Positions 1 to 7,706 are shown, counted from the stretch's first letter. The stretch: DNA of 16,702 nt from an uncultured Collinsella sp. (GCA_902478365.1 CABSKX010000046.1:1-16702), one strand, 5' to 3'. Numbers and translations: made by a program. The notes: generated from the letters alone by a model not told the origin.

Positions 1-55
1 CTTAGGGGCGTTTGCAGCGTCGAGCCGTTACGCGGTTTGGTAAAACCGCGTAACT
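1..55 (-). repeat. Terminal part of an intergenic repeat with a 12-bp stem-loop behind the second pip gene
   Basis: Positions 1-37 are identical to 5416-5452, and 44-55 to 5458-5469; only the loop differs. Arms 27-38 and 43-54 are perfect 12-bp complements (GTTACGCGGTTT) around a 4-base loop. The stem begins at the last base of the TAG stop codon of the minus-strand gene, so it can act as an RNA 3' end or as a factor-independent terminator. The T-run expected of a classical intrinsic terminator is missing on either strand, so termination is inferred. The element is cut by the left window edge. The second copy shows that about 90 more bases of foldback may lie to the left. Confidence 0.75.
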
Positions 56-2243
56 AGATTAATTTGGTTGATTCCAGCTTTTCGATAATCCAGTCGTTGG
101 CTTTGATGACCGGGCGGCGGAAGACGACGCCCAGGGCCAGCGACGGAATCAGATAGCTCGCCAGAATACCCAGCTCAACCCAGTACTCCATATGGTAGGC
201 ACCGGCCATGGCGGCGTGCATGGCGTTGATGCCGTGGGTAAACGGCAGGAACGGATAGATCGCCTGGAACACGGGACCGGTCATCTCGATGGGGAACGTG
301 CCACCCGAACCGCCGACCTGCATGACCAGCAGCACGACAGCGAGGGCCTTGCCGATATCGCCAAACGAAACCGTAAGCGTGTAGACGATATTGGAGAACA
401 CGAGACTCGCGACCCAGCCCGCCAGCACAAACTGCAACGGGTTGTCGCACTGGATGCCAAAGAACAGAATGTCGCCCGCGCACACGAGCGTCGCCTGCAG
501 CAAGGCCAGACCGCCAAAGAACAGATAACGGCCCAGGTAGATCTCGTGCAGGCGCACGGGGATGAGCTCGTTGATAAGCTCATCATCAACCGAGACCTTC
601 ATCATGGCCGCCAGTACGATCGAGCCGACCCATAGCGACAGAATCGTGTAGAACGGCGCCATGGCCGAACCGTAGTTGCGGATTGGATAGACCGGCTTAC
701 GGTCGAGTGCGACAGGGCCGGAAAGCGACACGGCGAGGGCATCGGGGTCGCTGCCAATCATTGTCTTAATCATGGCCAGGTCACCCGAGATCAGAGCGCT
801 ATCAAGCTCGTCCTTAAAGGCACTGATCTTGTCCGACGCCTCGCCCAGCTGATCGGAAGCCTTGTTGACGAGCCTTGCAGCCTTGGAGAGACCCTTCGCG
901 AGCGAACCAGAGGCGTCGGTCAGACCGCTCACGGCGCTATCCAAGTCACCCGAGATACCGTTCAGGGAATCCAGAACTCCCGAAATGGTCTTCTTGAGCT
1001 CCTTGGCCTTAACCGAGAACGTAGAATCGTAGTCGGACTTGGCGCCCGAGATACCCGCCTTGGCATCGGCGATGGCTTGGTCGACCTCGGCACGCGAGTT
1101 GTTGACCTCCGCCATGCTGTCCGAGAGGGACTTTGCGGTCGCCGTTAGGTCCTTCGCATTGTTGCGGTACTCCACGGCAATTCTGCCCAGCGACGTCGCA
1201 GCGGACCTGAGGCCATCTTTGAGCTTGTCGTCACTCACCTGGTCGGCAAGGTTGCGGAGCCGATTCGCCATCGCATCAATATCGTCAGCACGCGTATTGA
1301 GCGCCGCTGCGGCTTCGTTGAGCTGAGACACCGTAAGGTCAACATGCTGATTCGCGGCATCGAATGCCTTCCCAAGCTCGGCGGACACGTTGTCGAACGA
1401 GCCCGCGCTTCCGTCAATCGCCGCGTCAACGGCATCGTTGGCGGCCTTGAGCGCTTCCTTGGAATCATTGATTCCGTTCTTGGCGTGCTCCATCAGCTGC
1501 TTCGTCGACTCATCAACGGTGCCCGTCTGCTTGAGCATGCCACCCGCCGATGTCAACGAATCGGACGTAGAGCTCAAAATGCCCGCGAGTGACGTCGCGC
1601 TCGCCTGAACGTCCTGCAGGTCCTCGACCGAATCGCCCAGTGTAGAGGACAGATTGGCGATAAAGTTGCTCACCTGGTCGGTGCTCATATAGTCGAGCAG
1701 GCTGGACACGGTCTTAAGGCCGATAGTCGTAATGGTCTTGGTAAAGGTCTCGTTGACCTGGCTCTGGACGGCGCTCGAGCCCTTCTCGGTCACGATCTGT
1801 GCGATGGCGTTGGCCTTCTGGTTCTCATAGAACTCGATATCGGCGTGCTTCACGTCGGTCGAGAAGAGCGTCATCATGTCTGCGCTAAAACTTTTAGGGA
1901 TAACAACGGCCGCATAGTATGCGCCCGACTTAACGCCCTCAATCGCCTTATCGCGGTCGTTGAGGACGACCCAGTCGAAGTTCTCGTTGCCGCGCAGGGT
2001 GGCGGTTACGTTTTCGCCCACGTTGACCTCGACGGGAATCAGATCGCTCTCGTAGCCCTCGTCAGTGTTGACCACTGCAATTTTAAGGTTGCCGGTATTG
2101 CCGTAGGGATCCCAGCTTCCGGCGATGTTAAACCACGCGTACAGGCACGGCACGATGATCAGGCCCATCACAACAACCAAGCCGATCACGGAGCGGGACA
2201 CGTTTTGGACATCGCGCTTAAACAGGTGCAGGATGTTTTTCAT
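54..2243 (-). CDS. YhgE/Pip family membrane protein (short paralogue, 729 aa)
   Basis: Large envelope protein of the YhgE/Pip (phage infection protein) family, distantly related to the type VII secretion proteins EsaA and YueB; the molecular role in this organism is unknown. It has an N-terminal FKRDV motif, one membrane segment at about residues 18-38, then the family signature YAWFNIAGSWDPYGNT. A long extracytoplasmic, Ala/Ser/Asp-rich part at about 190-500 with heptad-like spacing is likely coiled coil. From about residue 520 comes an ABC-2-like membrane domain with several helices and the conserved stretch GGTFPIEM...PFLPFTHGIN. The start is firm: ATG with AAAGGAGGTGA just upstream, lying inside the last codons of the preceding gene. 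Its ATG directly follows that gene's TAA with no gap, indicating translational coupling. Unlike its neighbour it stops right after the ABC-2-like domain. A stem-loop follows the stop codon. Confidence 0.9.
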   Translation of the reverse strand: MKNILHLFKRDVQNVSRSVIGLVVVMGLIIVPCLYAWFNIAGSWDPYGNTGNLKIAVVNTDEGYESDLIPVEVNVGENVTATLRGNENFDWVVLNDRDKAIEGVKSGAYYAAVVIPKSFSADMMTLFSTDVKHADIEFYENQKANAIAQIVTEKGSSAVQSQVNETFTKTITTIGLKTVSSLLDYMSTDQVSNFIANLSSTLGDSVEDLQDVQASATSLAGILSSTSDSLTSAGGMLKQTGTVDESTKQLMEHAKNGINDSKEALKAANDAVDAAIDGSAGSFDNVSAELGKAFDAANQHVDLTVSQLNEAAAALNTRADDIDAMANRLRNLADQVSDDKLKDGLRSAATSLGRIAVEYRNNAKDLTATAKSLSDSMAEVNNSRAEVDQAIADAKAGISGAKSDYDSTFSVKAKELKKTISGVLDSLNGISGDLDSAVSGLTDASGSLAKGLSKAARLVNKASDQLGEASDKISAFKDELDSALISGDLAMIKTMIGSDPDALAVSLSGPVALDRKPVYPIRNYGSAMAPFYTILSLWVGSIVLAAMMKVSVDDELINELIPVRLHEIYLGRYLFFGGLALLQATLVCAGDILFFGIQCDNPLQFVLAGWVASLVFSNIVYTLTVSFGDIGKALAVVLLVMQVGGSGGTFPIEMTGPVFQAIYPFLPFTHGINAMHAAMAGAYHMEYWVELGILASYLIPSLALGVVFRRPVIKANDWIIEKLESTKLI

Positions 2244-5069
2244 TTATGCCTCACCTCCTTTAGAGTGCTTGCCAAGCGGGGTGGTGTCCCCGTCGTTTCC
2301 GCTTACGTTGTCAACGTCGTCGACATCTTGAGCCTTACGATGCGCACCGATATGCGGCAGACGGCTCGTGGGCTGTTCGCTGTCCTTGGTGCCCCGCTCG
2401 CTGGCGTTGAGACCAAACATGCGACGGGCAGCAGGGATGGCAGCCGTGTGCTCGCGCATCTCGCGGCGAAGGTCCTCGTCCGAAAGCGCCGAGATACGCA
2501 TCTGGGTATTGAGGCTCGCACGGATGTACTCGATGTTGATGAGCCAGCCACAGATGGCGATAACCGAAATGATCCAGATAACGAGCAGGATAATCTTGCC
2601 GTTATTGTCGATATCGAGCACCGTCGAGAGCACAAAGAGCAGGACCTGCACGCCTACCACGGCAGCAAAACCGCCCTTGATGTAGTACGGGTAGCGATGC
2701 TCAAACGCCACGGCATGATCGAGCAGCTCGCGACGGTACGAATCGGAATCGAGCATGACGCGCATGGCCGTGCGCAGCGAATAGCGCTGGCGCGGCAGGT
2801 CGTTGGACTCGCAGATCATGAGGCCCGTCGTGGAAAGCTGCTTATCAAAGAGCAGATTGAGGTTGAGCAGCAACGGGCGCAGCTGCAGACCGATAAAGAG
2901 CGCGATGATAAGGAACACGCCCAGGATGCACAGGTTGAACAGGTAGTTGAACGAGTACATGCCGCCGACCGTCTCGCGCAGCAGATTGATGCCGTAGGTA
3001 AAGGGCAGCAGCGGATGCAGCCACTGGAAGAAGCCGGGCATCATCTCGATGGGATACATGCCCGACGAACCCGGAATCTGCACGATAACGAGAATGACAC
3101 CGATAGCCTTGCCGATATGCTTAAACGTGGTGGACAGCGCATAGATGATGTTGACGTAGGTGAACGAGATAGCGATGCCGCCCAGCACGAACAGCAGCGG
3201 GTTGACGCACTGCACGCCAATCACCAAATCGCCCACCGTAACGATGATGGCCTGGAACGCACCCAGGATCACCATCAGCAGCCAGCGGCCAAAGTAGCCC
3301 TGACGCGCCGTAAAGCTACCGATGCCCTCGCGGTCGACCTCGAGCTTGTAGATAGCGATGAGCACATAGCCGCCTACCCACAGCGCCAGATTGGTGTAGA
3401 AGGGCGCGATGCCCGAGCCAAAGCTCTTGACCGGATAGATTGACTTGGACGTCAGCTCAACCGGAGATGCCATGAAATCTGCCACATCATCGACGTCGAC
3501 GTCCATGAGGTCGGCCAACTCGCCCATAGACTCAGAGGTCTGCAGCGCCGCAATGTCATTGGCGGCGGTCGCGAGCTTGCCCTGAACCTTGGCAAGGGAG
3601 GCGTCGGTTTGGGACAGCGTGGTCTTTGCCTGCTTGAGCGTGGCGTCGAGCTGCGCCAGCGTGCCGCGCGCGCTCGCTATCGTGGGGGTCATACCCGATA
3701 CAATGCCGGTCAAATCGCCCGAAACGGCGGCAAAGGAGTCAAGCGCGCTCGAAGCCTTCGGCAGTGCGTTCTGCCCCAGATCGGTCTGAGCCTGACCGAG
3801 GTTAGCCGTACCGGTCTGAATTGCCGCGTTGAGTGCGTTGCTCGCGCTTGAGATTGCCGTAGCGTCGTTTGCCATGGCGCTCGACTGTGCAGAAAGGCCA
3901 TCCTTAATGCTCTGCAGCTTCTGGTTTTGCTCGCGAAGCGAATTGATGGTCGATGCGATGAGCGCGTCGGCGTCCTCCGATCCCGTCGACGTATCGTTAG
4001 CGAGAATCTGCAGGCGCTCGATGACAGCGCTGTTGTGGTCAATCGTCGCCTGAAGGGATTCGAGCGAGTTGTCGATACGAGTGGTCGTGGACGTAACCGT
4101 ACCGGCGAGTTTGCCAATCGCGGCGTTCGCAGAAGCCGATGTCTTACTCAGCACGATGCTGCCCTCCGAGAGCGCCTTGGAGAGCGAGGTGATGGACTTG
4201 CCAGCCGTGGTGCGAGCTTCGCCCAGCAGATCATTACCCTGAGCAATTGCCTGCGTTAGCGAAGGCGCCTGTCCCTGCAGGCCCGCCAGCGCAGCATCGG
4301 CCGAAGCAATCGAGTTGCTCGTCTTGTCGATGGCGGTGTTCATGTCGCCGATGGAATCGCGTACTTCGCCCAGGGTATCAGACGCCTCGGACACCGAGCC
4401 CGCCAGCGAATCCTGGGTCTGGGTTGCCTTGTCTTTAAGGTCGATGCCAGCATCTTTGGCAATGCCCGCGACGGTCTCGCCCACCGTAGAGACAAACTCC
4501 GAGTTGATCTGCTCCTCGATGGTGTTGGCACCGGTATCGGTGACCTTGGGCGCAATGGCGCTCTTTTTCTCGTTGACGTAATAGGTGAGCTTCGGCTGAT
4601 GGTAATTGCCGTCGAGCATCGAGACGAGATTGTCGGAGAAGTTCTTGGGAATCACGATGGCAGCATAGTATTCGCCACTTTCGACGCCCTCTTTGGCATC
4701 TGCCGCCGAGTCGACGAAGGTCCAGCCAAGCTGGTCGTTCTCCTTGAGCTGGTCGACCACCTTATCGCCTGCGTTAAGCTCGCCCACTAGGTCATTCTGG
4801 GTGCCCTGATCGTTGTTGGCGATGGCGATTTTAATGCCCTGGGTATTTCCGTACGGATCCCAGTTGGCAACGATGTTGTACCAGGCATACAGCGAGGGAA
4901 TGACGCACACGCCCAGGGTAACCACCAGGGCGACGGGGTTCATAAGCAGTCGCTTAATGTCGCGCTTAAATATCGCAAAGGAGACCTTTGCGTTGGATAG
5001 TTTGCTGCCGAGACTCACGCTTGGACCATCCATCCTGTCGTTGAATCGAATCGTACTATCGACAACCAT
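2244..5069 (-). CDS. YhgE/Pip family membrane protein (long paralogue with C-terminal extension)
   Basis: Second YhgE/Pip-type protein, first gene of a two-gene unit. It shares the layout of the downstream gene: FKRDIKRLL, an N-terminal membrane segment, signature YAWYNIVANWDPYGNT, a long Ser/Ala/Thr-rich coiled-coil-like external region, and an ABC-2-like domain with GSSGMYPIEM...PLLPFTYGIN. After that (about residue 735 of the 941-aa version) it adds some 200 residues absent from the neighbour: two more membrane segments (around YIKGGFAAVVGVQVLLFVL and ILLVIWIISVIAICGW) and a charged, low-complexity tail probably in the cytoplasm. The start is uncertain. No good Shine-Dalgarno precedes TTG at 5102, ATG at 5069 or ATG at 5033; I chose 5069, and family similarity begins only near the FKRD motif. 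Unequal but paired domains suggest a hetero-oligomer with the downstream protein (inference). Confidence 0.85.
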   Translation of the reverse strand: MVVDSTIRFNDRMDGPSVSLGSKLSNAKVSFAIFKRDIKRLLMNPVALVVTLGVCVIPSLYAWYNIVANWDPYGNTQGIKIAIANNDQGTQNDLVGELNAGDKVVDQLKENDQLGWTFVDSAADAKEGVESGEYYAAIVIPKNFSDNLVSMLDGNYHQPKLTYYVNEKKSAIAPKVTDTGANTIEEQINSEFVSTVGETVAGIAKDAGIDLKDKATQTQDSLAGSVSEASDTLGEVRDSIGDMNTAIDKTSNSIASADAALAGLQGQAPSLTQAIAQGNDLLGEARTTAGKSITSLSKALSEGSIVLSKTSASANAAIGKLAGTVTSTTTRIDNSLESLQATIDHNSAVIERLQILANDTSTGSEDADALIASTINSLREQNQKLQSIKDGLSAQSSAMANDATAISSASNALNAAIQTGTANLGQAQTDLGQNALPKASSALDSFAAVSGDLTGIVSGMTPTIASARGTLAQLDATLKQAKTTLSQTDASLAKVQGKLATAANDIAALQTSESMGELADLMDVDVDDVADFMASPVELTSKSIYPVKSFGSGIAPFYTNLALWVGGYVLIAIYKLEVDREGIGSFTARQGYFGRWLLMVILGAFQAIIVTVGDLVIGVQCVNPLLFVLGGIAISFTYVNIIYALSTTFKHIGKAIGVILVIVQIPGSSGMYPIEMMPGFFQWLHPLLPFTYGINLLRETVGGMYSFNYLFNLCILGVFLIIALFIGLQLRPLLLNLNLLFDKQLSTTGLMICESNDLPRQRYSLRTAMRVMLDSDSYRRELLDHAVAFEHRYPYYIKGGFAAVVGVQVLLFVLSTVLDIDNNGKIILLVIWIISVIAICGWLINIEYIRASLNTQMRISALSDEDLRREMREHTAAIPAARRMFGLNASERGTKDSEQPTSRLPHIGAHRKAQDVDDVDNVSGNDGDTTPLGKHSKGGEA

Positions 5070-5125
5070 TGTACGTAGACGCTTTAGTGCCTCGCGGCAC
5101 AATGGTGCTGAGTTTTGCGGGTAGC

Positions 5126-5161
5126 AATATACTACGAAGATGATTTAACGTACAGTTGTAC
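5126..5161 (-). promoter_or_regulatory. Candidate promoter of the pip pair with overlapping inverted-repeat operator
   Basis: On the minus strand, a -10 TATATT (5126-5131, 5 of 6 consensus) lies 17 bases from a weak -35 TGTACG (5149-5154). The -35 is overlapped by an interrupted palindrome, GTACA-N2-TGTAC at 5150-5161, the kind of short symmetric site bound by TetR-type repressors. The predicted start near 5119 would place all three possible start codons of the downstream gene inside the transcript. No TetR gene is visible in the window. Confidence 0.45.
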
Positions 5162-5221
5162 AGTATCTTAAATTCCCGCAGCTCCCAAAACCACAACCCG
5201 CACAAACTAGCAATCCGACTA

Positions 5222-5273
5222 GTCGTTGGGGACGTTCTTAACCGACTAGTCAAACAAGAACGTCCCCAACGAC
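5222..5273. repeat. Perfect 18-bp inverted repeat with 16-base loop
   Basis: Arm 5222-5239 reads GTCGTTGGGGACGTTCTT and arm 5256-5273 is its exact reverse complement; the loop is 16 bases. A direct repeat CCGACTAGTC, containing the palindrome GACTAGTC, occurs at 5215-5224, across the edge of the left arm, and at 5242-5251, in the loop. The core GGGGACGTTCTT resembles the AGGAACGTCCC motif at 7690-7700, so both may belong to one REP-like family (inference). There is no T-run after the stem, so a terminator role is not clear. Confidence 0.8.
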
Positions 5274-5328
5274 CACCCCAATGACTACTTAGGACCACGA
5301 AAGCGTCGTAGGTTGAGCATAAGTCAGC

Positions 5329-5430
5329 GAAAACGCCCCCAAGCGAGCAAGGTGACGTGAAAGAGGAGGGAAGCGTACTTTGGTACGCGACCGACGATTG
5401 AACGTCAGATTGCCGCTTAGGGGCGTTTGC
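5329..5430. repeat. Long nested foldback element downstream of htpG
   Basis: Outer arms 5329-5345 and 5414-5430 match as reverse complements at 15 of 17 positions, around AACGCCCC. They continue inward with 5347-5358 against 5402-5413, 10 of 12 matches. A small hairpin, GCGTAC-TTTG-GTACGC at 5373-5388, sits at the tip. The single strand could therefore fold into one cruciform-like rod of about 100 bases. The right arm is shared with the repeat copy at the window start, so the unit appears to be a repeated element, not a one-off terminator. Confidence 0.7.
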
Positions 5431-5469
5431 AGCGTCGAGCCGTTACGCGGTTCGTAGAACCGCGTAACT
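5416..5469 (-). repeat. Second copy of the 3'-end repeat with stem-loop, behind htpG
   Basis: It shares 37 identical bases with window positions 1-37 and a further 12 with 44-55. The stem arms 5442-5452 and 5458-5468 are perfect 11-bp complements with loop CGTAG. It starts 7 bases after the htpG stop codon, the same placement as the copy behind the short pip gene. A role as 3' end or terminator is inferred from position; no T-run follows. Confidence 0.75.
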
Positions 5470-5475
5470 TGCTAA

Positions 5476-7500
5476 CTACATCAAGTTACAAACAGCTGCC
5501 GCGAAGGCCACGGGGTCCTCGGGCAGAATACCCTCGACCAGCAGGGCCTGGTCGTAGAGCAGACCGGAGTACTGCTTGATCTTGTCGGCGTCGCCCGCCT
5601 TCTGGGCAGCGACGAGCTTGGCGAAGACCGGGTGCTTAGCGTTGAGCTCGAGCACGCGCTGGCTCTTGGGCATACCGTCGGGCGCGCCCTCGGGGCCCTT
5701 CTGAAGCACCTTCTCCATCTCGAGCGAAAGCGGACCCTCGGTGGTGATGCAGGCGGGAGCGTCAGTCAGGCGCGCGGAGACGGCAACCTTCTCGACCTTG
5801 TCGCCGAGCGCCTCCTTCATGGCGTTAAAGAGGTCCTCGTTCTCCTTGGTGGCGTCCTCGGCTTCCTTCTTCTCGTCATCGGTCGCCAAGTCAAGATCGC
5901 CGGTCGCGACGTTCTTAAGCTCCAGATGACGATCCTCGACCTCAGGCTCGGCACCATCGGCAACTGCCTTCTCGGCAGCCTCGCGAGCAGCGTCATCCTC
6001 GTAGACCTTGGGCATATCGGCAGCCACGTACTCACGCATGGCCTGGAAGGTGAACTCATCCACGTCCTGCGTCAGCAGCAGTACATCGTAGCCGCGGTCG
6101 AGCACGCCCTTCACGACGGGCATCTTGGCCAGACGCTCGCGCGAATCGCCGGCGGCATAGTAGATTGCCTTCTGGCCCTCGGGCATGCCCTTGGCATACT
6201 CGGCAAGGGTGATCATCTTCTGCTCCTTGGCAGACCAGAACAACAGCAGGTCGGCGAGCTCGTCGGCCTTCATGCCGTAGCTCGAGTAGATGCCGTACTT
6301 AAGACCGCGACCAAAATTCTCAAAGAACTTCTCGTATGCCTCGCGGTCGTTGTCGCGCATGTCCTCGAGATCGGCGGTAATCTTCTTCTCCACACGCTTG
6401 GCAATGGCCTTGAGCTGACGGTTCTGCTGCAGCGTCTCACGCGAAATATTGAGCGTCACGTCGGCAGAGTCCACAACACCGCGCACAAAGTTGTAGTAGT
6501 CGGGCAGCAGGTCGTCGCACTTCTCCATAATCAGCACGTTGGAGCTGTAGAGCGCCAGGCCCTTCTCGTAGTCCTTGCTGTACAGATCGAACGGGGCGCG
6601 ACCCGGCACAAACAGCAGTGCATCGTACTCAAGCGTACCCTCGGCATGGAAGCTGATAGTGCGCGCGGGATCGTCAAAGTCGTGGAACGTGGACTTATAG
6701 AACTCGTTGTAATCCTTCTGCTCAACGTCGGAGCTGCGCTTTTTCCAGATCGGCGTCATGGAGTTGATGGTCTCGAGCTCCTGATAGTCCTCGTACTCGG
6801 GCTTATAGTCGTCGCCGGCGTCCTCGGGCTTGGGCTTCTGGCGACTCTTGCTCACCATCATCTGGATCGGGTAGCGCACATAGTTGCTGTACTGCTGAAT
6901 CAGGCTCTTGAGGCCCCACTCGGTCAGGAAGCGATCGTAGGTCTCGGCCTCGCCGTCGGCATCGAGCTTCTCGTTCTCGCGCAGCGTCAGGATGACATCG
7001 GTACCGTGTTCAGCACGCTCGCCATCCTCGATGGTGTAGCCCTCAAGGCCGTCGGACTCCCAAACGTGGGCGGTATCCTCGCCATAAGCGCGGCTGACGA
7101 CCTTCACGTGGCTGGCGACCATAAAGGCGGAGTAGAAACCCACGCCAAACTGACCGATGATGTCGACATCGGAACCCTGCTGCTCGGCGTTCTCGGTCTT
7201 AAACTCCTCGGAGCCGGAATGGGCGATGGTGCCCAGGTTGCGCTCGAGCTCCTCGGCGGTCATGCCGATACCGTTATCCGAAATAGTGATGGTGCGGGCG
7301 TCCTTATCAAAGGAAACACGGATGGCCAAGTCGCCCTGGTCGAGCTTGACACTCGGATCCTGAAGGCTCTTATAGTTGAGCTTGTCGACGGCATCGCTCG
7401 CGTTGGAGATAAGCTCGCGCAGGAAGATTTCCTTATTGGTGTAGATGGAGTTGATCATGAGGTCGAGCAGTTTTTTGCTCTCGGTCTTAAATTGACGCAT
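5476..7500 (-). CDS. htpG: Molecular chaperone HtpG (bacterial Hsp90)
   Basis: ATP-dependent cytosolic dimeric chaperone of the Hsp90/GHKL family. The N-terminal ATPase domain shows YTNKEIFLREL (20-30, Hsp90 signature), ISNASDA with the conserved Asn, DNGIGM (75-80), GTIAHSGS (90-97) and GQFGVGFYSAFMV (about 116-128). The middle domain includes NISRETLQQNRQLK with the catalytic-loop Arg and Gln. A strongly acidic, Lys/Glu-rich segment around 490-560 precedes the dimerisation domain, making the protein (674 aa) longer than E. coli HtpG (about 624). ATG is preceded by AAAGGA at good spacing. It is flanked by large gaps and looks monocistronic. No CIRCE or HAIR-type heat-shock operator was seen; a terminator-like hairpin sits in the leader instead. 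Confidence 0.98.
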   Translation of the reverse strand: MRQFKTESKKLLDLMINSIYTNKEIFLRELISNASDAVDKLNYKSLQDPSVKLDQGDLAIRVSFDKDARTITISDNGIGMTAEELERNLGTIAHSGSEEFKTENAEQQGSDVDIIGQFGVGFYSAFMVASHVKVVSRAYGEDTAHVWESDGLEGYTIEDGERAEHGTDVILTLRENEKLDADGEAETYDRFLTEWGLKSLIQQYSNYVRYPIQMMVSKSRQKPKPEDAGDDYKPEYEDYQELETINSMTPIWKKRSSDVEQKDYNEFYKSTFHDFDDPARTISFHAEGTLEYDALLFVPGRAPFDLYSKDYEKGLALYSSNVLIMEKCDDLLPDYYNFVRGVVDSADVTLNISRETLQQNRQLKAIAKRVEKKITADLEDMRDNDREAYEKFFENFGRGLKYGIYSSYGMKADELADLLLFWSAKEQKMITLAEYAKGMPEGQKAIYYAAGDSRERLAKMPVVKGVLDRGYDVLLLTQDVDEFTFQAMREYVAADMPKVYEDDAAREAAEKAVADGAEPEVEDRHLELKNVATGDLDLATDDEKKEAEDATKENEDLFNAMKEALGDKVEKVAVSARLTDAPACITTEGPLSLEMEKVLQKGPEGAPDGMPKSQRVLELNAKHPVFAKLVAAQKAGDADKIKQYSGLLYDQALLVEGILPEDPVAFAAAVCNLM

Positions 7501-7530
7501 GTGCAGTCCTTTCGCGCTACCCCTGCCCGC

Positions 7531-7555
7531 AAAAACGGCCCGGTTGCCCGAGCCG
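7531..7555 (-). terminator. Intrinsic terminator in front of htpG
   Basis: Read on the minus strand, arms 7548-7555 and 7536-7543 form an 8-bp stem CGGCTCGG/CCGGGCCG with one G-U wobble and a GCAA (GNRA) tetraloop, followed at once by TTTTT (7531-7535). The wobble pairs only in minus-strand RNA and the T-run is on the minus side, so it is directional. Only 30 bases separate it from the htpG ATG. It either ends the acetyltransferase transcript or attenuates htpG from within its leader. Confidence 0.75.
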
Positions 7556-7586
7556 CATCGCAGACCTGCTATGTTCAGACTTAGAT

Positions 7587-7616
7587 TTTATAACCTATTA
7601 GCGCGCATATATACAT
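7587..7616 (-). promoter_or_regulatory. htpG: Possible AT-rich promoter region for htpG
   Basis: The only AT-rich patch between the acetyltransferase and htpG has TATAAA (7587-7592) and an overlapping alternative TATATA further upstream on the minus strand. No convincing -35 accompanies either. If transcription starts near 7580 the leader is about 80 bases and includes the terminator hairpin at 7531-7555. Confidence 0.3.
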
Positions 7617-7656
7617 ACGGAATCGAAAAACTGTATGTTGGAATACCCGTGCGTCG

Positions 7657-7706
7657 ATTGCCAAGGAGTGTCCCCGACTGCCGGCAGAAAAGGAACGTCC
7701 CTATCT
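7657..7706. repeat. REP-like fragment at the end of the acetyltransferase gene
   Basis: On the plus strand, two related motifs, AGGAGTGTCCC and AGGAACGTCCC (9 of 11 identical), flank a perfect 10-bp palindrome CTGCCGGCAG. The acetyltransferase stop codon (7701-7703) lies at its edge. The GGAACGTCCC core also resembles the arms of the inverted repeat at 5222-5273. Assignment to a dispersed REP-type family is inference from these resemblances only. Confidence 0.4.

Larger units (their letters stand above)
5103..5475. other. Gene-free intergenic stretch rich in inverted repeats
   Basis: This 373-base gap between htpG and the pip pair holds no convincing reading frame on either strand. From left to right it contains the pip promoter/operator (5126-5161), a perfect 18-bp inverted repeat (5222-5273), a roughly 100-base foldback element (5329-5430) and a stem-loop behind htpG (5442-5468) shared with the window start. 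The remaining bases show nothing recognisable. Confidence 0.8.

Noticed and set aside
1845..3443. 532-residue plus-strand open frame opposite the pip pair
   Set aside because: It spans the junction of two real minus-strand genes and shows His/Arg/Asp/Gln-rich shadow composition without motifs.
5056..5298. 80-residue minus-strand frame in the gap between the pip pair and htpG
   Set aside because: It runs through the inverted repeat and promoter region, has no ribosome site and no recognisable similarity.
5632..7584. 650-residue open frame on the plus strand opposite htpG
   Set aside because: htpG is unmistakable on the other strand. The antisense translation is a low-complexity Leu/Val/His/Gly-rich product typical of GC-rich antisense frames, with no recognisable domain.
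7501..7700. CIRCE or HAIR heat-shock operator before htpG
   Set aside because: Neither the TTAGCACTC-N9-GAGTGCTAA nor the CTTGAGT-N7-ACTCAAG pattern is present.
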